Shown: positions 46,204-58,796, counted from the first letter of the stretch. The stretch: DNA of 64,000 bases from Cephalopachus bancanus (GCA_027257055.1 JAPVLO010000003.1:15379501-15443500); one strand, 5' to 3'. Notes: a model not told the origin generated them from the sequence alone. Numbers and translations are program-made.

Positions 46204-46548
46204 AAAAACAGAACATTTCTGTGGGGTGGGTAGAGGAGCTCTTCTTCATTCCTAGCTCCAAAATCAGTGCTAAGTCCCACCTGCTCTCAAAATGTCTAAA
46301 GGCATGATGAACCTATTAGTTCCTTCAGGTGAAATAAAATATGCACTCCTGTCATTCAACCACCGATTGTTCTCTCCATCTATATAGGATCCTGTTTCGT
46401 CTTCATACATATAGTTGTCGAGAACAGGTTGGATTTTGAGAGGTAATTCTATATTCAACTGCATTGATGTATAAAGAATAGAACTAATACTACTCACAAA
46501 ATTGCTCTCCCTTGAAAATGACACAAACATCGTGGTTTATGGTTATTT

Positions 46549-46853
46549 CTTTTCTTTTTTTTTATTTTTTTGAGTGGGAGTCTCACTCTGTCACCCAGGC
46601 TGGAATGCATTGACACACTCACGGCCCCCGCAGCCTCGACCTGCTGGGCTCAGGCGATCCTTCAACTTTAGCCTTCCAAGTAGCTGGGACTACAGGCATG
46701 CTCCACCACACCAGGCTAATTTTTTATTTATTATAGAGATGAGGTCTCTCCAAGTTGTCCAAGCTGGTCTCGAACTTGTGGGCTCAGGCAGTGCTTTCAC
46801 CCCGGTCTCCCAAATTGCTGGGATTATAGGCATGAGCCACTGCGCCTGGCCTG
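46549..46853 (-). repeat. Alu SINE, minus strand
   Basis: T tail, GAGTGGGAGTCTCACTCTGTC and complement arms ending GCCACTGCGCCTGGCC. It lies opposite in orientation to the Alus at 45.1 and 45.9 kb. Confidence 0.93.
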
Positions 46854-46869
46854 TTATGATATTTATACA

Positions 46870-47490
46870 TTGGATTTCATCCATGGTTCCTGGCTCATAA
46901 CCCTCACAGCCCTTGTTACAGTTCTTTGTTACAATGTTAGATGTATTGGGCCTTAGGGACAGACCTTAGAAAACACGTTCTCTGATCTCCTTCCACCCAC
47001 CACACAGTGGCAGGACTCTGATCTTCTCCCACTTTCTCCTTAGAGACCCTCCTCAGTGAGGGCCCCACCTTATACCCTGGGGGAAGAAACGTTGACATCA
47101 TGAAGCTTTCATAAAAGCCCAAGAGGCCTGGATTTGAAGGGTCTCCAGACGGTTGAACACCCGGAAGTTCCAGGAAGGTGGTACGCCCAGGGAAGTCATA
47201 GAAGCTCCATTCATTCCCCATACCTCGCCCTACACTTCTCTTCATCTATATCCTTCATCATATGTAACTGTTTCTCTGAGTTTTGTGAGCCGCTCTAGAA
47301 TATTAATCAAACCCAAAGAGGGAGTTGTGGGAACTCCAACTTGAGGCCAATCTGTCAGAAGTAACAGAGGCTCCAACTTGCCACTGGTGTGTGGAAGCTG
47401 TCCTGGGGAAAACCCCCACACATTTGGTCACAGAAGTCTTTTCTGTGTTAATGATTGTTGTGGTCGTGTGAGAGTAGAGGAAAAACACAG
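46870..47490 (+). mobile_element. LTR-like sequence, partial
   Basis: The run CTCGCCCTACACTTCTCTTCATC, TTTCTCTGAGTTTTGTGAGC, CGCTCTAG, TTAATCAAACCCAAAGAGGG and TTGTGGGAACTCCAACTTGA matches the 3' part of a retroviral-type LTR that I recall from mammalian genomes. The AATAAA-bearing stretch seems deleted. The family is not named, and the ends are approximate. Confidence 0.5.
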
Positions 47491-47673
47491 TTTGAGAGAG
47501 TTCTTCCTAAAGCACACTCTCTCATTATTCAAGGGAACATTACACAGATAGTGAAGATCTAATTTAAATAGTCAAGCAAGATGAAGTACAAAAAGGCATG
47601 CGTGTGTGTGTTATATGTGTGTATGTATGTGTATATATATCCAGTTTTAGAAAGACTTGAGCACAATTGGTAT

Positions 47674-47981
47674 GAACTCTTTAATTAATTAATTAATTAG
47701 AGTTGGAGTCTCACTTTGTCACCTAGGTTAGAGTGCAGTGGCATGCTCACAGCCACCACAGCCTCAACCTGCTGAGCTCAGGTGATCCTTCCGCCTAAGT
47801 CTTCCACATATCTGGAACTACAGGCGCATAACACCACGTTTGGCTGATTTTTTTATTTATTGTAGAGACAAGGGCTCACCAAGTTGCTCAGGCTGGTCTC
47901 GAACCTGTGAGCTCAGACAATCCTCTCACCTCAGCCTCCCAAATTGCCTGGATTATAGGCGTGAGCCACTGCTCCTGGCCC
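47674..47981 (-). repeat. Alu SINE, minus strand, (TTAA)n tail
   Basis: A (TTAA)n run at 47680-47699 replaces the T tail. The complement of a dimeric Alu then ends GCCACTGCTCCTGGCC. Confidence 0.92.
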
Positions 47982-48298
47982 CTTTATTTTATTTTTATTT
48001 GTATTTTTTTATTTTTTGAGTCAGGGTCTCAATCTGTTGCCCAGGCTGGAGTGCAGTAACACAATCATGGCTCATCGCAGTCTTGCCCTCCTGGGCTCAA
48101 GTAATCCTTCCACCTCAGCCTACTGGAAGGAGTTCATCATCCTGCCTGGCATATATATATATTTTTTTTTTTTTTTTTTTGGTAGAGACAAAGTCTCACT
48201 ATGTTGTCCAGGTTGGTTTCTAACTGTTGGGCTCAGTGATCTTCCCACCTCAGCCTCCCAAGTACTGAACTTATAGGCATGAGCCACTGCACCCGGCT
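47982..48298 (-). repeat. Alu SINE, minus strand, old
   Basis: Follows the previous Alu without a gap. TCAGGGTCTCAATCTGTTGCC is followed by a shortened middle, a (TA)/T20 linker (48152-48180) and a left-arm complement ending GCACCCGGC. Confidence 0.88.
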
Positions 48299-48480
48299 AA
48301 TTCATGTTTTTATAGAACAATATTCATAACTTAGAAATAAATTACCACAAGTGATACTCACAACTGGCCTTGATAGTATTAGTGGTCTCGAACTTGATAG
48401 TATTAGTACCCAATTTTATAGTTGAGAAAATTAACTACTGAGAATAGACAATAAACTGGCACTTGAAACTTCTCTGAGTC

Positions 48481-48513
<33 letters not shown>

Positions 48514-48804
48514 GTTAGGGTCTCACTCTGTTGCACAGGTTGAAGTACAGTAGTAGTAGTATGATCATGACGATCATGACTCACAGCAGTCTCAATCTCC
48601 TGGGCTCAGGTGATCTTTCCACTTCAGCATCCCAAGTAGTTGGGACTATAGGCATATGCCATTGGCTAATTTTTTTATTTTTTAATTTTTTGTAGATTTT
48701 TCGCTATGTTGCCTAGGCTGGTCTCAAACTCCTGGGCTCAAGCAATCTGCCTGCCTCGGCCTCTCAAAGTGCTGGGATTACAGGCATGAGCCACTGTGAT
48801 CGAC
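48481..48804 (-). repeat. Alu SINE, minus strand, (ATT)n tail
   Basis: An (ATT)n array (48481-48513) serves as its tail. The arms are the complement of an old Alu, with a small GTAGTAGTAGTATGATCATGA expansion at about 48550-48575. Confidence 0.88.
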
Positions 48805-48832
48805 CCCATTATTCTTCTTACAACAAAACAGT

Positions 48833-49095
48833 AGCAGCCCAGACTGGAGTGCAGTGGCACACTCCTGGCCACTGCAGCCTCGACCTGCTGGCCTCCAGCG
48901 ATCCTTCCGCCTCAGCCTTCCAAGTAGCTGGAACTACAGGCGCGTGCTACCACGCCTGGCTAATTTTTGATTTATTGTAGAGACGAGGTCTCACCAAGTT
49001 GCTCTGGAGGGTCTTGAATCCGCAGGCTCAGGCAATTCACTCGCCTCGGCCTCCCAAAGTGCTGGAATTACAGGCTGAGCCACTGAGTCCGGTCG
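48833..49095 (-). repeat. Alu SINE, minus strand, tail-less
   Basis: Begins at GCCCAGACTGGAGTGCAGTGG without the usual T tail and ends GCCACTGAGTCCGGTC. The 3' end of the element has been lost. Confidence 0.88.
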
Positions 49096-49196
49096 CATGT
49101 TGTAGATGTTTAAGGGATGTTTGTAAATTAAAAATAATCCCCAATACGTCCATGAAATTTAAAATTTTCCAAAGCATTTCCACATTTATGTATTCA

Positions 49197-49327
<131 letters not shown>

Positions 49328-50600
49328 GATTTAGTGTAATTAAAGGTACTACTATATGGCATCCACTGACTAGATACTGGGGGCAAAAAGATGACTAAAA
49401 CTGTCCTTGGGTACGAGGAACCAGAAATCTAATGTATGCGACAGACAAGGAAATCAGTCCAACTCAGTTGATAAGTGAAGGACACACACAAAATGCCTCA
49501 AGCCACAGAAGAGAAGCACCGAGTTCAGGCTATGGGAATCAAAGAAGGCATCCCAAGGATGTGATGCTTGTTTGAGACACAGGAGTTTGCCATAGGACAA
49601 ACTGCAGAGGAGCTCATGACTTTGAGTTTGGAAACATTAAGCTTCACTAAAATAACAGCAAGTTGTTTGCAAACAGTTGTAGCAAAGGATGTGTTAGGAT
49701 AAAATGTTGGATCAAGGGCGGGGCCCAGGATGGGAGCCTGTGCTTTGGGTTAAGGAGGTTGAAATGTATCCTTCAGGCTTGACGTGCCAGTGAAAGAAAA
49801 AGGGATGGGAAAGGAGTCAGGGAGACCTCTAGGGAAGCAAATGTAATGGTTTCAGTGAAAGACGGCTGGGATCTGAATGGAAGAGAATGAAGAGGAAAGC
49901 ACTGCCAGAAAATGTGAAAGACAGAGTCAGTTGGATTTAGCATCTGTATATGGGAGATGAGGAGTGAGAAGCAAGCAGGTGTAACTCTAAATTCGTTATT
50001 TGAGGAACTGGGTGATTAAGAGTTGCACGAACATGAGATGTTGCCTGAGGGCAGGGGTGTGGGGTTGTAGACGGATGTGTTGGGGGGAAGAGTTTCATGA
50101 ACCAAGACAAGGCATGTCAGAAGATAAACAGGTTTCTGAAGGACACTAAGCAGTTTTACTTTGTATCTACTAAACACAAGGAGCCTCTGGAGCAGTCAGA
50201 GACCTAGAAGGAATTGGCACTAGTACCCAAAGCTAAGGAGAAAATTCTAGCAGTAGATCCAGATTTGGGAATTATTAGTGTGTAGGCCATAGATGAGGCC
50301 AAAAAAAGAAGACCACTCACCAAAGAAGGGAGCAGATTGAGGAGAGGAAAGGATTTTTAAACAACAGAAAATGAGTACAGTGTTTTATCTTATTAGAAAG
50401 CTTATTAGTTGGAAATATGTATTGTAATCAAATAAAAAGTGACAAAAACCTCTCTCTTCACTTTGTTTTATTAGGAAATATACATATACGTCCAAAATAT
50501 TTTCCCTTAATAAATAGATTGAATCATGTAGGATTAGAGGGAAACTTCCTTCCATTATATAAAACTTGTGAGTTGGCCATTGTTTTGTTAAGCACTGGTC
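49328..50600. other. Single-copy stretch
   Basis: About 1.3 kb with no recognised repeat or exon. Purine-rich on the plus strand in 49780-50090. Confidence 0.3.
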
Positions 50601-50617
50601 AGGCCATGTGTTCTTTG

Positions 50618-50676
50618 AGCTATGGCCAGGCCATGTTTTCCTAAGCTTTGGCCCACTCCCCTACCTTGGGGAGGTT

Positions 50677-50752
<76 letters not shown>

Positions 50753-50912
50753 TACTTTCAAGCCATTGCTTTGGTAGACTTTGTGTGTCCACATGACTCA
50801 TTGAGCTATGACTGCTACCATGTTTCCTAAACTTTGGGCCCCCCTCCGACCTTGGGGAGATGACTTTCCTCTCTTCCTCTCTCTCTCTCTCTCACATTTA
50901 CTTTTTAAATAA
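50618..50912. repeat. Imperfect tandem duplication, each unit with a CT array
   Basis: Unit 1 (50618-50762) and unit 2 (50803-50912) share GAGCTATG, CCATGTTTTCCTAA/CCATGTTTCCTAA, CCTTGGGGAG and a (CT)n array followed by TTTACTTT. The first array (about 50683-50748) is about 33 CT units, the second is short. An AATAAA follows unit 2 at 50908, so an LTR-type origin is possible. Confidence 0.75.
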
Positions 50913-51384
50913 ACTATATTATCCAATCTTAAAAAAATCTGGTGAGTTGTGAAGACTTTTCATAGGGAGAGCATCACTAGGTGGGGAAAGGGATATAGTG
51001 GCCCCATAGGACTGACCTTCAAAGTTTCCAACCAGTTCCAGTCTGCCCTCTGAGATCACACCATTGCATTCAGCCTCTCCATTACTTGTATCTAAACAAA
51101 CAACCGTTCCAACTTCCACCCACCCATGTCCTCATCCCTTTCAAATATCAAATGTAGATGTCCCCATGGCCCTCAATAAATCCAAAGAATGACTGAAATT
51201 TCTATTTAGCACTGGGAAACAGGCCACATGGCAAGGAAGAGGGGGGTAACTTTCTTAAGTATCCTGCAGTGAAGTCACTTTTGGCTCTATTCTGATTATA
51301 TAAATGGCCTGAGAAATTGGATCTCATTACCCCATCAATAAACAGTTTAGTACAGTGTGAATATTGTTCTGACCTTTGAGCTTA

Positions 51385-51775
51385 GGCGAGATTATGACTT
51401 GTGTTTTCCCCGCTTCCAAAATTTATATGTTGAAGTTCTAGCCCCCAGTAGCTCAGAATGTAGTCATCCTAGGAGATAAGGTTTTTGAAGAGAGATGAAG
51501 TTAAAATAAGGTCTTTGGGGTGGGCCCTAATCCACTTACAAGAAGAGGAGATTTGCACACAGACATGCAACCTCAGAGAGAAGACCATAGGAGAACACAA
51601 CTGGAAAGCAGTCATGTACAAACCAAGAAGAGATGCCTCAGAAGAAACCAAACCTAATGGCATCTCAATCTTGGACTTAGCCTCCAGAACTGTGAGAAAA
51701 TTAATTTCTGTTGTTTTAGTCACCGAGTCTGTGGTACTTTGTTATGGCAGCCCTAGAGAACCAATATGGGTAATT
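51385..51775 (+). mobile_element. MLT1/MST-type MaLR LTR
   Basis: TATATGTTGAAGTTCTAGCCCC, a GGTGGGCCCTAATCCA-like middle, CTTGGACTTAGCCTCCAGAAC, TGTGAGAAAATTAATTTCTG and TATGGCAGCCCTAGAGAACC follow the 3' two thirds of the MaLR LTR family. The polyadenylation box has decayed (AAATTAATTT where AATAAA is expected). No internal sequence follows. Confidence 0.85.
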
Positions 51776-52389
51776 CTTAAATGTGGCATAAGATATGCAC
51801 CAGTGATTCCCCAAGATGAAGTTAAATGAAAAGAAGAATAAATCTTGTTTTCCCATTAAGGGTATTGATGATGCACAACTGAGTCATGTAAAATGTATTA
51901 ATTTATTTACAAGTTCTCTAGGAATCTAACCATCCATGAGAGAGTCTGGAGAGCGGTTATTTGATTTTTATATCATCTTTGCTACAGAATTCAGTGATGA
52001 AAAAGGTTTTGTGGAATAATATCCATCCTGTGACTCAAATAAGACTTGGTGCTTTCCTCTTGTATCTCAAGATATAATGAACTGCTTTAGGCAGATTATA
52101 TTGAGTTGAACTGTAAAACTCAATATTTGAAACAAAAAAATTAAATATTACATGATATTTCAAAAGCAGAAAGAAAAAATTGTGGGCAACATTTCTACTT
52201 GTGCTATTTTAAACTCTCCTTTACCCTTCCAGTTTGTTACCAAGCATCATAGGTACAATTTTGCAGTAGACCTACCATCTGTTTCCCCCACCAATGCTGT
52301 CTGCCACTGACTTCGTTCAAACCTTATAACTTCTGGCCCATTCTATTATCCACCTAATGAAAACTTTCAAAGGGAATGCAGTAATAGTT

Positions 52390-52570
52390 AAGGAGCACAG
52401 TTGCTTGAATTAAGAGTTCCAGCTCTGGCACTTACTAATTGTGACAAATTTGACTCAAATCTAAGCCTCAATATCTTTGTGAATAAAATAGCGGTAATAA
52501 TACCTCATGGTGCCACTGGAAAGTTAAATGAAATAACAAACAGCATTTGGCATAATATATAGCAAAATAC
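52390..52570 (+). repeat. MIR SINE, plus strand
   Basis: TTAAGAGTTCCAGCTCTGGC, ACTTACTAATTGTGACAAATT, AAGCCTCAATATCTTTGTG, TAATAATACCTCATGGTGCC and GTTAAATGAAATAACA follow MIR over most of its length. Confidence 0.8.
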
Positions 52571-53178
52571 TCAGAAAATACAAGGTGCTTTTTAACCTTT
52601 TAAAGTCCATCACCTGTTGTGTTTTATCAAGTTCTCTTCTGCAGAATTCCACTGGCCAAGACTTTCTCATGCTTAACTTTCTTGTAATTTATATCACAAA
52701 ACCAACAGACATGTTGGATTTTCATTTTCAAATACCACAGGCTTCTCCTGCCCAAGATTTGGAGGCAATTTTACCCCATTATCATCAGGGGGCCAAACGT
52801 TCCCCAGTAGAAATTCCCTGTCCTGACATTTCTCAAGCTTCTCCCATTATAATCCATTCTCCCTACTGCCCCAGGCTTCCAGGTTCTATCTCTAAAGCAC
52901 AGAACTCACCTTTAAAGTCCTTCAGTGGTGTATTCTGGTGCATGAGACGAAGTCAAGGGCTTTCACAGAGCCCATAAGGCCTTTATCAGACTGACTCTGC
53001 TTTCACATTCTCGTCAGAAGCCTTGAGGCCCAGCACATGCCTACCAAACAGCAGGTGCTTGATCAAGTTTTAAGGAGAAGCCCGCCTGGAAAATACATGC
53101 CAGCTGGCAGGCTTGACTCTCCCTTGTTTGATTCGCCTGTTGTGTTAGTATCCGAGGACTGCTTTAACAAATGCTCAC
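52571..53178. other. Single-copy stretch
   Basis: A 130-codon plus-strand frame (52585-52977) is present but has no domain that I recognise. I do not annotate it as a gene. Confidence 0.3.
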
Positions 53179-53480
53179 AATTTTTTTTTTTTTTTTTTGA
53201 GTTGGAGTCTCACTCTGTCACCCAGGCTGGATGGAGTACAGTGGCCGCTCCTGACCACCGCAGCCTCCACCTGCTGGGCTCCGGCAATCCTTCCGCCTCA
53301 GCCTCCCAAGTAGCTGGAACTACAGGCGCGCACTACCACGCCCAGCTAATTTTTGATTTATTGTAGAGATGAGGTCTCGCCAAGTTGCCCAGGCGGGTCT
53401 CGAACCCGCGGGTTCAGGCAATCCACTCACCTCAGCCTCCCAAAGCGCTGGGATTACAGGCTGAGGCACCGAGTCCGGCT
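53179..53480 (-). repeat. Alu SINE, minus strand, young right arm
   Basis: T18 tail, GAGTTGGAGTCTCACTCTGTC, then arms ending GAGGCACCGAGTCCGGC, the complement of the young-type head. Likely target repeats are TGCTCACAATTTTT and TGCTCAAATTTTT. It interrupts an old dispersed repeat (53480-53935). Confidence 0.92.
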
Positions 53481-53935
53481 TTTGCTCAAATTTTTAATGG
53501 TTAAAATAAAAATTTATTCTCTCACAGATCTGGAGCCCAGAAATCCACAATCAAGGTATTGGATGGGACATGTTCCCTTCAGAATTTCTAGGGGAGAATC
53601 CTTCCTTGCCTTTTCCAGCTTCTGGTGGCTCCTGGTGTTCCTTGGCTTGTGGCTATGTAACTCTAATCTCTGCCTCCATTTTCACCTGGCTCCCTTCTCT
53701 CTGTATTTCTTCTGTGTCTATGTGTCTCAAGCCTCCTCCCCCCTTTTTATCTCTCTTATAATAAGGACACCAGCCATTGGACTTAGGACCCACCCTAAAA
53801 CCAGGATGATCTCATCTTGAGATCATTAACTTAGTTCTATCTGTAGTCTCTATTTCCAAATAAAGTTACCTCTACAGATACCTGGGGTTAAGACTTGGAC
53901 ATACATCTGGGGGGAACATAGTTCAATCCACTATA
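53481..53935. repeat. Old dispersed repeat, family not named
   Basis: AAATTTATTCTCTCACAGATCTG, GAGCCCAGAAATCCACAATCAAGG, ATAAGGACACCAGCCATTGG, TTAGGACCCACCC and TATTTCCAAATAAAGTTACC recur in mammalian genomes as a single block. I recognise the block but cannot name the family reliably. Confidence 0.55.
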
Positions 53936-54450
53936 CCTATCAAGAGTAAGGATGGCCAAGGGGTGATGGGAGGTGACCATGCTTGGGAAAAAAAAAATTA
54001 GTGTTTCATTTGCCTTTGATACGGTTCAGAGATCTAAGCTGTGTGAGTGCTGAGCATGGGGTAGCTCAGGAACAAGGTTTTCTGCCCAGCTTTCTTGTCT
54101 CCAATCCACTCAGCAATGTTTTTGTTTTTTTGTTTTTGTCCCATGAGAGATTATATACTAATAAGGTAAATTCCAGGGGAAATGTCACATCCATCCCATT
54201 ACACTCACATCTTTCTTCCCACATTTAGTTGAATTTTTTTAAGTGGGTGACCTTACACTGGATATACAATTTGTATCCTGCATTTCTCTTATAAAACCAA
54301 AATTATTTCCTTTACACTAATATACCCTTTGAAAATAGTTTATCTTACTGTATTTTAAATTTAGTTTTTGCATTTTTCAAAATTATACCTGCACATAACT
54401 TGAAATTTGTAAGGCTTGTTATGAAAAGAAAACTAAATCACAGACAGCAC
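53936..54450. other. Single-copy stretch
   Basis: AT-rich sequence immediately 3' of the L1 tail at 54452. Nothing coding is recognised. Confidence 0.3.
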
Positions 54451-54665
54451 TTCTTTTTTTATTAAACATATTTTTTATTTTAAAATTGTGTGTTAAGGAT
54501 TAGGAATACAAATATGCATCATTCAGGCACCATTGTTGATAAGGGGTGTCCCCCCGTCTCCAGACAGCTATTGACTACCATTAATTCCACCTCCGTTCCC
54601 CTCCCTGCCCCCCCAATAGTTTCCCTCCACTGTCAATCCTTTTCTTATAGTATTACGATAGATGT

Positions 54666-56166
54666 TCAAGGTCCACTTATGATTGAGAACATGTGATACT
54701 CAGATCTTTGTTTCTGTGAGAGATCACTCAGTATTATAAACTCTAGTTCCGTCCAGGTTGCTGAGAAATTCATAATTTTGTTCTTTTTTATGACTGCGTG
54801 GTATTCCTTCGTGTATATGTACCACATTTTTTTAATCCAGTACTGTTTCGTTGGACAGCATGGTTGGTTCCAGGTTCTTGCTACTGTGAACAGTGCTGTG
54901 ATAAACATACGTGTGCAGGTATTTTTTATAAAGTGATTTGAGTTCTTCAGGGTATATTCCCAGTAGGGGAATGCGGGGTCATATGGGAGGTTGATATTTA
55001 GAGCTTTTAGGAATCACCACACTGCTTTCCACAGAGTTTGCACTAGTTTACACTCCCACCAACAGTGTAGAAGTGTTCCCTTTTCACCACATCCTCTCCA
55101 GCATCTGTTACTTTTTGAGTTATTGATAATGGCCATTCTGACTGGAGTTAGGTGGTATCTCAGTGTAGTTTTAATTTGCATTTCCTGGATGATTAGTGAG
55201 GTTGAACATATCTTCATGTGTCTGTTGGCCGCTTGGATGTCTTCCTTTGAGAAGTGTCTGTTCATATCTTTTGCCACTTTATAAGGTGGTGGTTTGTTTG
55301 TTTGTTTTTCCTTTCAGCACGTTTGAGTTCCTTGTAGATCCAAGATGTTAAGCCTTTGACAGACCAGGAATTGGCAAATACTTTTTCCCAGTCTATGAGC
55401 TGTCTCCCTGCTCTCTTGATGGTTTCTTTGGCTTTGCAGAAGCTTATCAGTATAATGAGGTCCCACTTGTCTATCTTGTCTCTTATGGCCCGTGTGTTTC
55501 AGGTTTTATTCAGGAATTGGATGCCAGTTCCAATTTCCATAAGGGTGTGTCCTGCATATTCTAAGGTTCTTATGGTTTGCGGTTTTACATTTAGGTCTCT
55601 GATCCATTTAGAGTTAATTTTTCTGTATGGGGATAGATAGGGGTCTTGTTTGAATCTTCTGTATGTGGTCAGCCAGTTTTCCCAGCAACATTTATTGAAT
55701 AGGTTCTTCTCTCCCCAGTAGTAAGTGGTGGAGGCTTTGTCGAAGATGAGTTGGTTGAGAAATTGATGTTTTGCTTCTGGAATCTCAATTCTGTTCCATT
55801 GGTCTATATGCCTGTTCTTGTACCAATACCAAGCTATTTTGATTATTGTAGCTTTATAGTAAAGTTTGAAGTCTGGTGATGTGATACCTCCTGCTTTGTT
55901 TTTTTTTTGCTGAGGATTGTTCTGGCTATTCTTGGTCATTTATGTTTCCATATGAATTCCTGTGTTGTTTTTTCTAGGTTTGAGAAGAATGTTGCTGGTA
56001 GTTTGATAGGTATTGCATTGAATCTGTAGATTGCCTTAGGTAAGATGGACATCTTCACAATGTTGATTCTTCCAATCCATGAGCATGGGAGATTTTTCCA
56101 CTTATTTGTGTCATCTTTGATTTCTTTGAGCAGCGTTTTGTAGTTTTCATTGTAAAGGTCTTTCAT
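54666..56166 (-). pseudogene. L1 ORF2 C-terminal third (copy A)
   Basis: Three overlapping frames cover the region after the reverse transcriptase. The zinc-knuckle is intact: [19 protein letters not shown], with its four Cys/His positions, near 55103-55047. The end (HMFSIISGP, 54666) matches where ORF2 normally stops. Frameshifts near 55939, 55499 and 55000 break it. Confidence 0.88.
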
Positions 56167-57251
56167 GTCTCTCTGGTTCGGAAGATGCCAAGGTATTTCA
56201 TTTTTTTTGTGGCTATTGTGAATGGGATTGTGCTTTTTATTTGGGTTTCTGTTTGTTTATTATTGGTGTAAAGAAATGCGATTGTCATTTGCACATTCAT
56301 TTTATACCCTGAGTCTTTGCCAAAGTCCTTTATCAGTGCAAGGAGACTTTTGACGGATTCTCTTGGGTTTTCAAGGTACACAATCATGTTGTCTGCAAAG
56401 AGAGATAACTTGACTTCCTCTTTTCCTATTTGGATACCCCTGATCACCTTCTCTTTTCTGATTTCTCTAGCAAGGACTTCCAATACTATATTGAACAGGA
56501 GGGGAGAGAGTGGGCATCCTTGTCTTGTTCCAGCTTTCAGGGGAAATGGTTTTAATTTTTGTCTGTTTAGGAGTATGCTGGCTGTGGGTTTCTCGTAGAT
56601 GTCTATTACTGTTTTGAGGTATGTTCCATATATACCTAGATGTTCAAGGGTTTTTATCAAGAAAGGGTGCTGGATTTTATCAAAAGCTTTTTCTGCATCT
56701 AATGATATAATCATGTGGCTTTTGTTCTGACATCTGTTGATGTATTTAACTACATTTATTGTCTTGCAAATGTTGAACCAGCCTTGCGTCCCAGGGATGA
56801 AGCCTACTTGGTCATGATGGATGATTTTTGAGATGTGTTGTTGAATCTGGTTTGCTAGGATCTTGTTGAGAATTTTGGCATCTATGTTCATTAAAGATAT
56901 TGGCCTGTAGTTCTCTTTCTTTGTTGGGTCTTTACCTGGCTTGGGTATCAATGTGATAGTAGCTTCATAAAATGATTTGGGGAGGGTTCCATCTTTCTCA
57001 ATTGCCTGGAATACTTTCTGTAGGATTGGTATCAGCTCCTTCTTAAATGTCTTACAGAATTCTGCTGGAAAGCCATCTGGTCCAGGGCTTTTTTTTGTTG
57101 TTGTTGGTAGTTTTTTTATTACATAGTCAATTTCCTTGATTATTATTGGTCTACTTAGGGTCTCGATTTCTTCTTGTTTCAATCTAGGAAGGTTGTGTGA
57201 TGTCAGAAAGTCTTCCATTTCCTTAAGGTTTTCAAGTTTGTTTCCATACAA
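56163..57251 (-). pseudogene. L1 ORF2 reverse transcriptase core (copy A), 362-codon frame
   Basis: This is the longest open frame in the window. RT motifs run in order: [19 protein letters not shown] at residues 114-132, motif [11 protein letters not shown] at 182-191, and [20 protein letters not shown] at 241-260. The catalytic box is FADN at 285-288 (Asn codon at 56388-56390), where active L1 has FADD. The reverse transcriptase normally copies L1 RNA at the nicked target. With one metal-binding Asp changed, this copy should be inactive. Confidence 0.93.
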
Positions 57252-57607
57252 GTGTGAATAGTAATCTCTAATGATCTTTTGTATTTCTTCAGAGTCAGAT
57301 GTGACTTCATCTTTTGTGTTTCTGATTGCATTTATTTGGGCTTTTTCTCTTTTTTTCTTGGTCAGTCTAGCTAGGGGACAATGGATCTTGTTTATCCTTT
57401 CAAAGAATGAGCTTTTTGTTTCATTGATTTTTTTGTGTTATCTTTTTGTCTTCTATGTCCTGGTTTGGGCTTTTATTTTGGTGATCTGGATTCTTCTGCT
57501 GAAGTTAGAGTTTTAGTGGTTTGCTTTTCCAGCTTCCTAAGGTGACTTATTAGGCTGTTAATTTGTGATCCTTTCATTTTCTTCATATACATTTGTAGAG
57601 ATATGAA

Positions 57608-58497
57608 TTACCCTCTTACTACAGCTTTCATGGCGTCCCAGAGATTTTGGTAAGATGTTTCTTCATTTTCATTTGTTTCCAGGTATTTCTTAATCTCTGT
57701 TTTGATTTCATCATTGACCCAGGAGTTGTTTAGCATTATGCTATTTAGTGTCCATGTCTTTGTGGGTTTGGGAGGAACCTTGTTGGTGTTGATGTTTATT
57801 TTTATTCCACTGTGGTCCGAGAAGGTGCATGACAAAATTTTGATCTTTTGAAATTTGTTTACGCTTGATTTATGGCCAAGTATGCGGTCGATCTTAGAGT
57901 ACATCCCATGCAGTGATGAATAGAATGTATATTCTCTGGTCATTGGGTGGAGCGTTCTGTAGGTATCAATTAAGTCCATTTGGTCAAGAGTCACATTGAG
58001 GTTCTGGATCTCGTTACTGATTATTTTGTCCTGATGATCTGTCTAGGGTTGTGAGTGGGGTATTAAAGTCCCCAGCTATGATAGTGTTAGAGTCAATATC
58101 TTTTTTGAGTTTTCCTAGATGCTGCTTTATGAATGTTGGCACTCCTATGTTGGGAGCATATATGTTTAGGATAGATATTTCTTGTTGATGGGGTGAATCT
58201 TTTATCATTATGTAGTGGCCTTCTGTATCTTTTTTAATTTTTCATAGCTTAAATGGTATTTTGTCTGAAATTAGGATTGTGACTCCTCCTTTCTTTTGTG
58301 TTCCATTCTCCTGAAAATTTGTTTCCCATCCTCTTGAGTCTGTGCATGTCCTTTCTAGTGAGATGGGTCTCTTGAAGGGAATGTATTGTTGCCTGGTGAT
58401 ATTTTATCCATTTTGCCATTCTATGTCTTTTCAGTGGCGCATTTAGTCCATTCACATTCAGGCTAATTATTGAAATGTGAGAGTTGATCCCTATCAT
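57608..58497 (-). pseudogene. L1 ORF2 endonuclease domain (copy A)
   Basis: ORF2 starts at 58497. The APE-like endonuclease normally nicks TTTTAA-type targets. The first 82 codons hold SLNVNGLNAPLKRHR (Asn14) and LQETHL (Glu43). Later frames hold LNIYAPN, IIAGDFNTPL (aspartate) and FSDHSGIKI (terminal Asp-His). Every catalytic residue that I can place is kept, but a stop after 58249 and further breaks near 58014 and 57608 disconnect the pieces. Confidence 0.9.
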
Positions 58498-58506
58498 AAA
58501 GTTCTT

Positions 58507-58796
58507 TTTTTTTTTTTTGAGTTGGAGTCTTACTCTGTCACCCAGACTGCAGGGCGGTGGCTGCTCCCGGCCACCGCAGCCTCGACCTCCTGGGGCTCCA
58601 GTGATCCTTCCGCCTCAGCCTTCCAAGTAGCTGGAATTACAGGCACGTGCTACCACACCTGGCCAATTTTTTGATTTATTGTAGAGATGAGGTCTCACCA
58701 AGTTGCCCAGGTGGGTCTCGAACCCGTGGGCTCAGGCAATCCACTCACCTCAGCCTCCCAAGGCGCAGAATTACGGGCTGAGCCACCAAGCCCAGC
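58507..58796 (-). repeat. Alu SINE, minus strand, in L1 inter-ORF spacer
   Basis: Young-type Alu (complement ends GCTGAGCCACCAAGCCCAGC). A perfect 13-bp target repeat TCATAAAGTTCTT lies at 58494-58506 and 58797-58809. It is in the same orientation as the L1 and separates ORF1 from ORF2 without touching either. Confidence 0.96.

Noticed and set aside
52585..52977. 130-codon plus-strand frame
   Set aside because: Cysteine/serine-rich but without known domain; no exon evidence.
53037..53820. Two overlapping frames of 109 and 155 codons
   Set aside because: They run through the minus-strand Alu at 53179-53480 and an old repeat.
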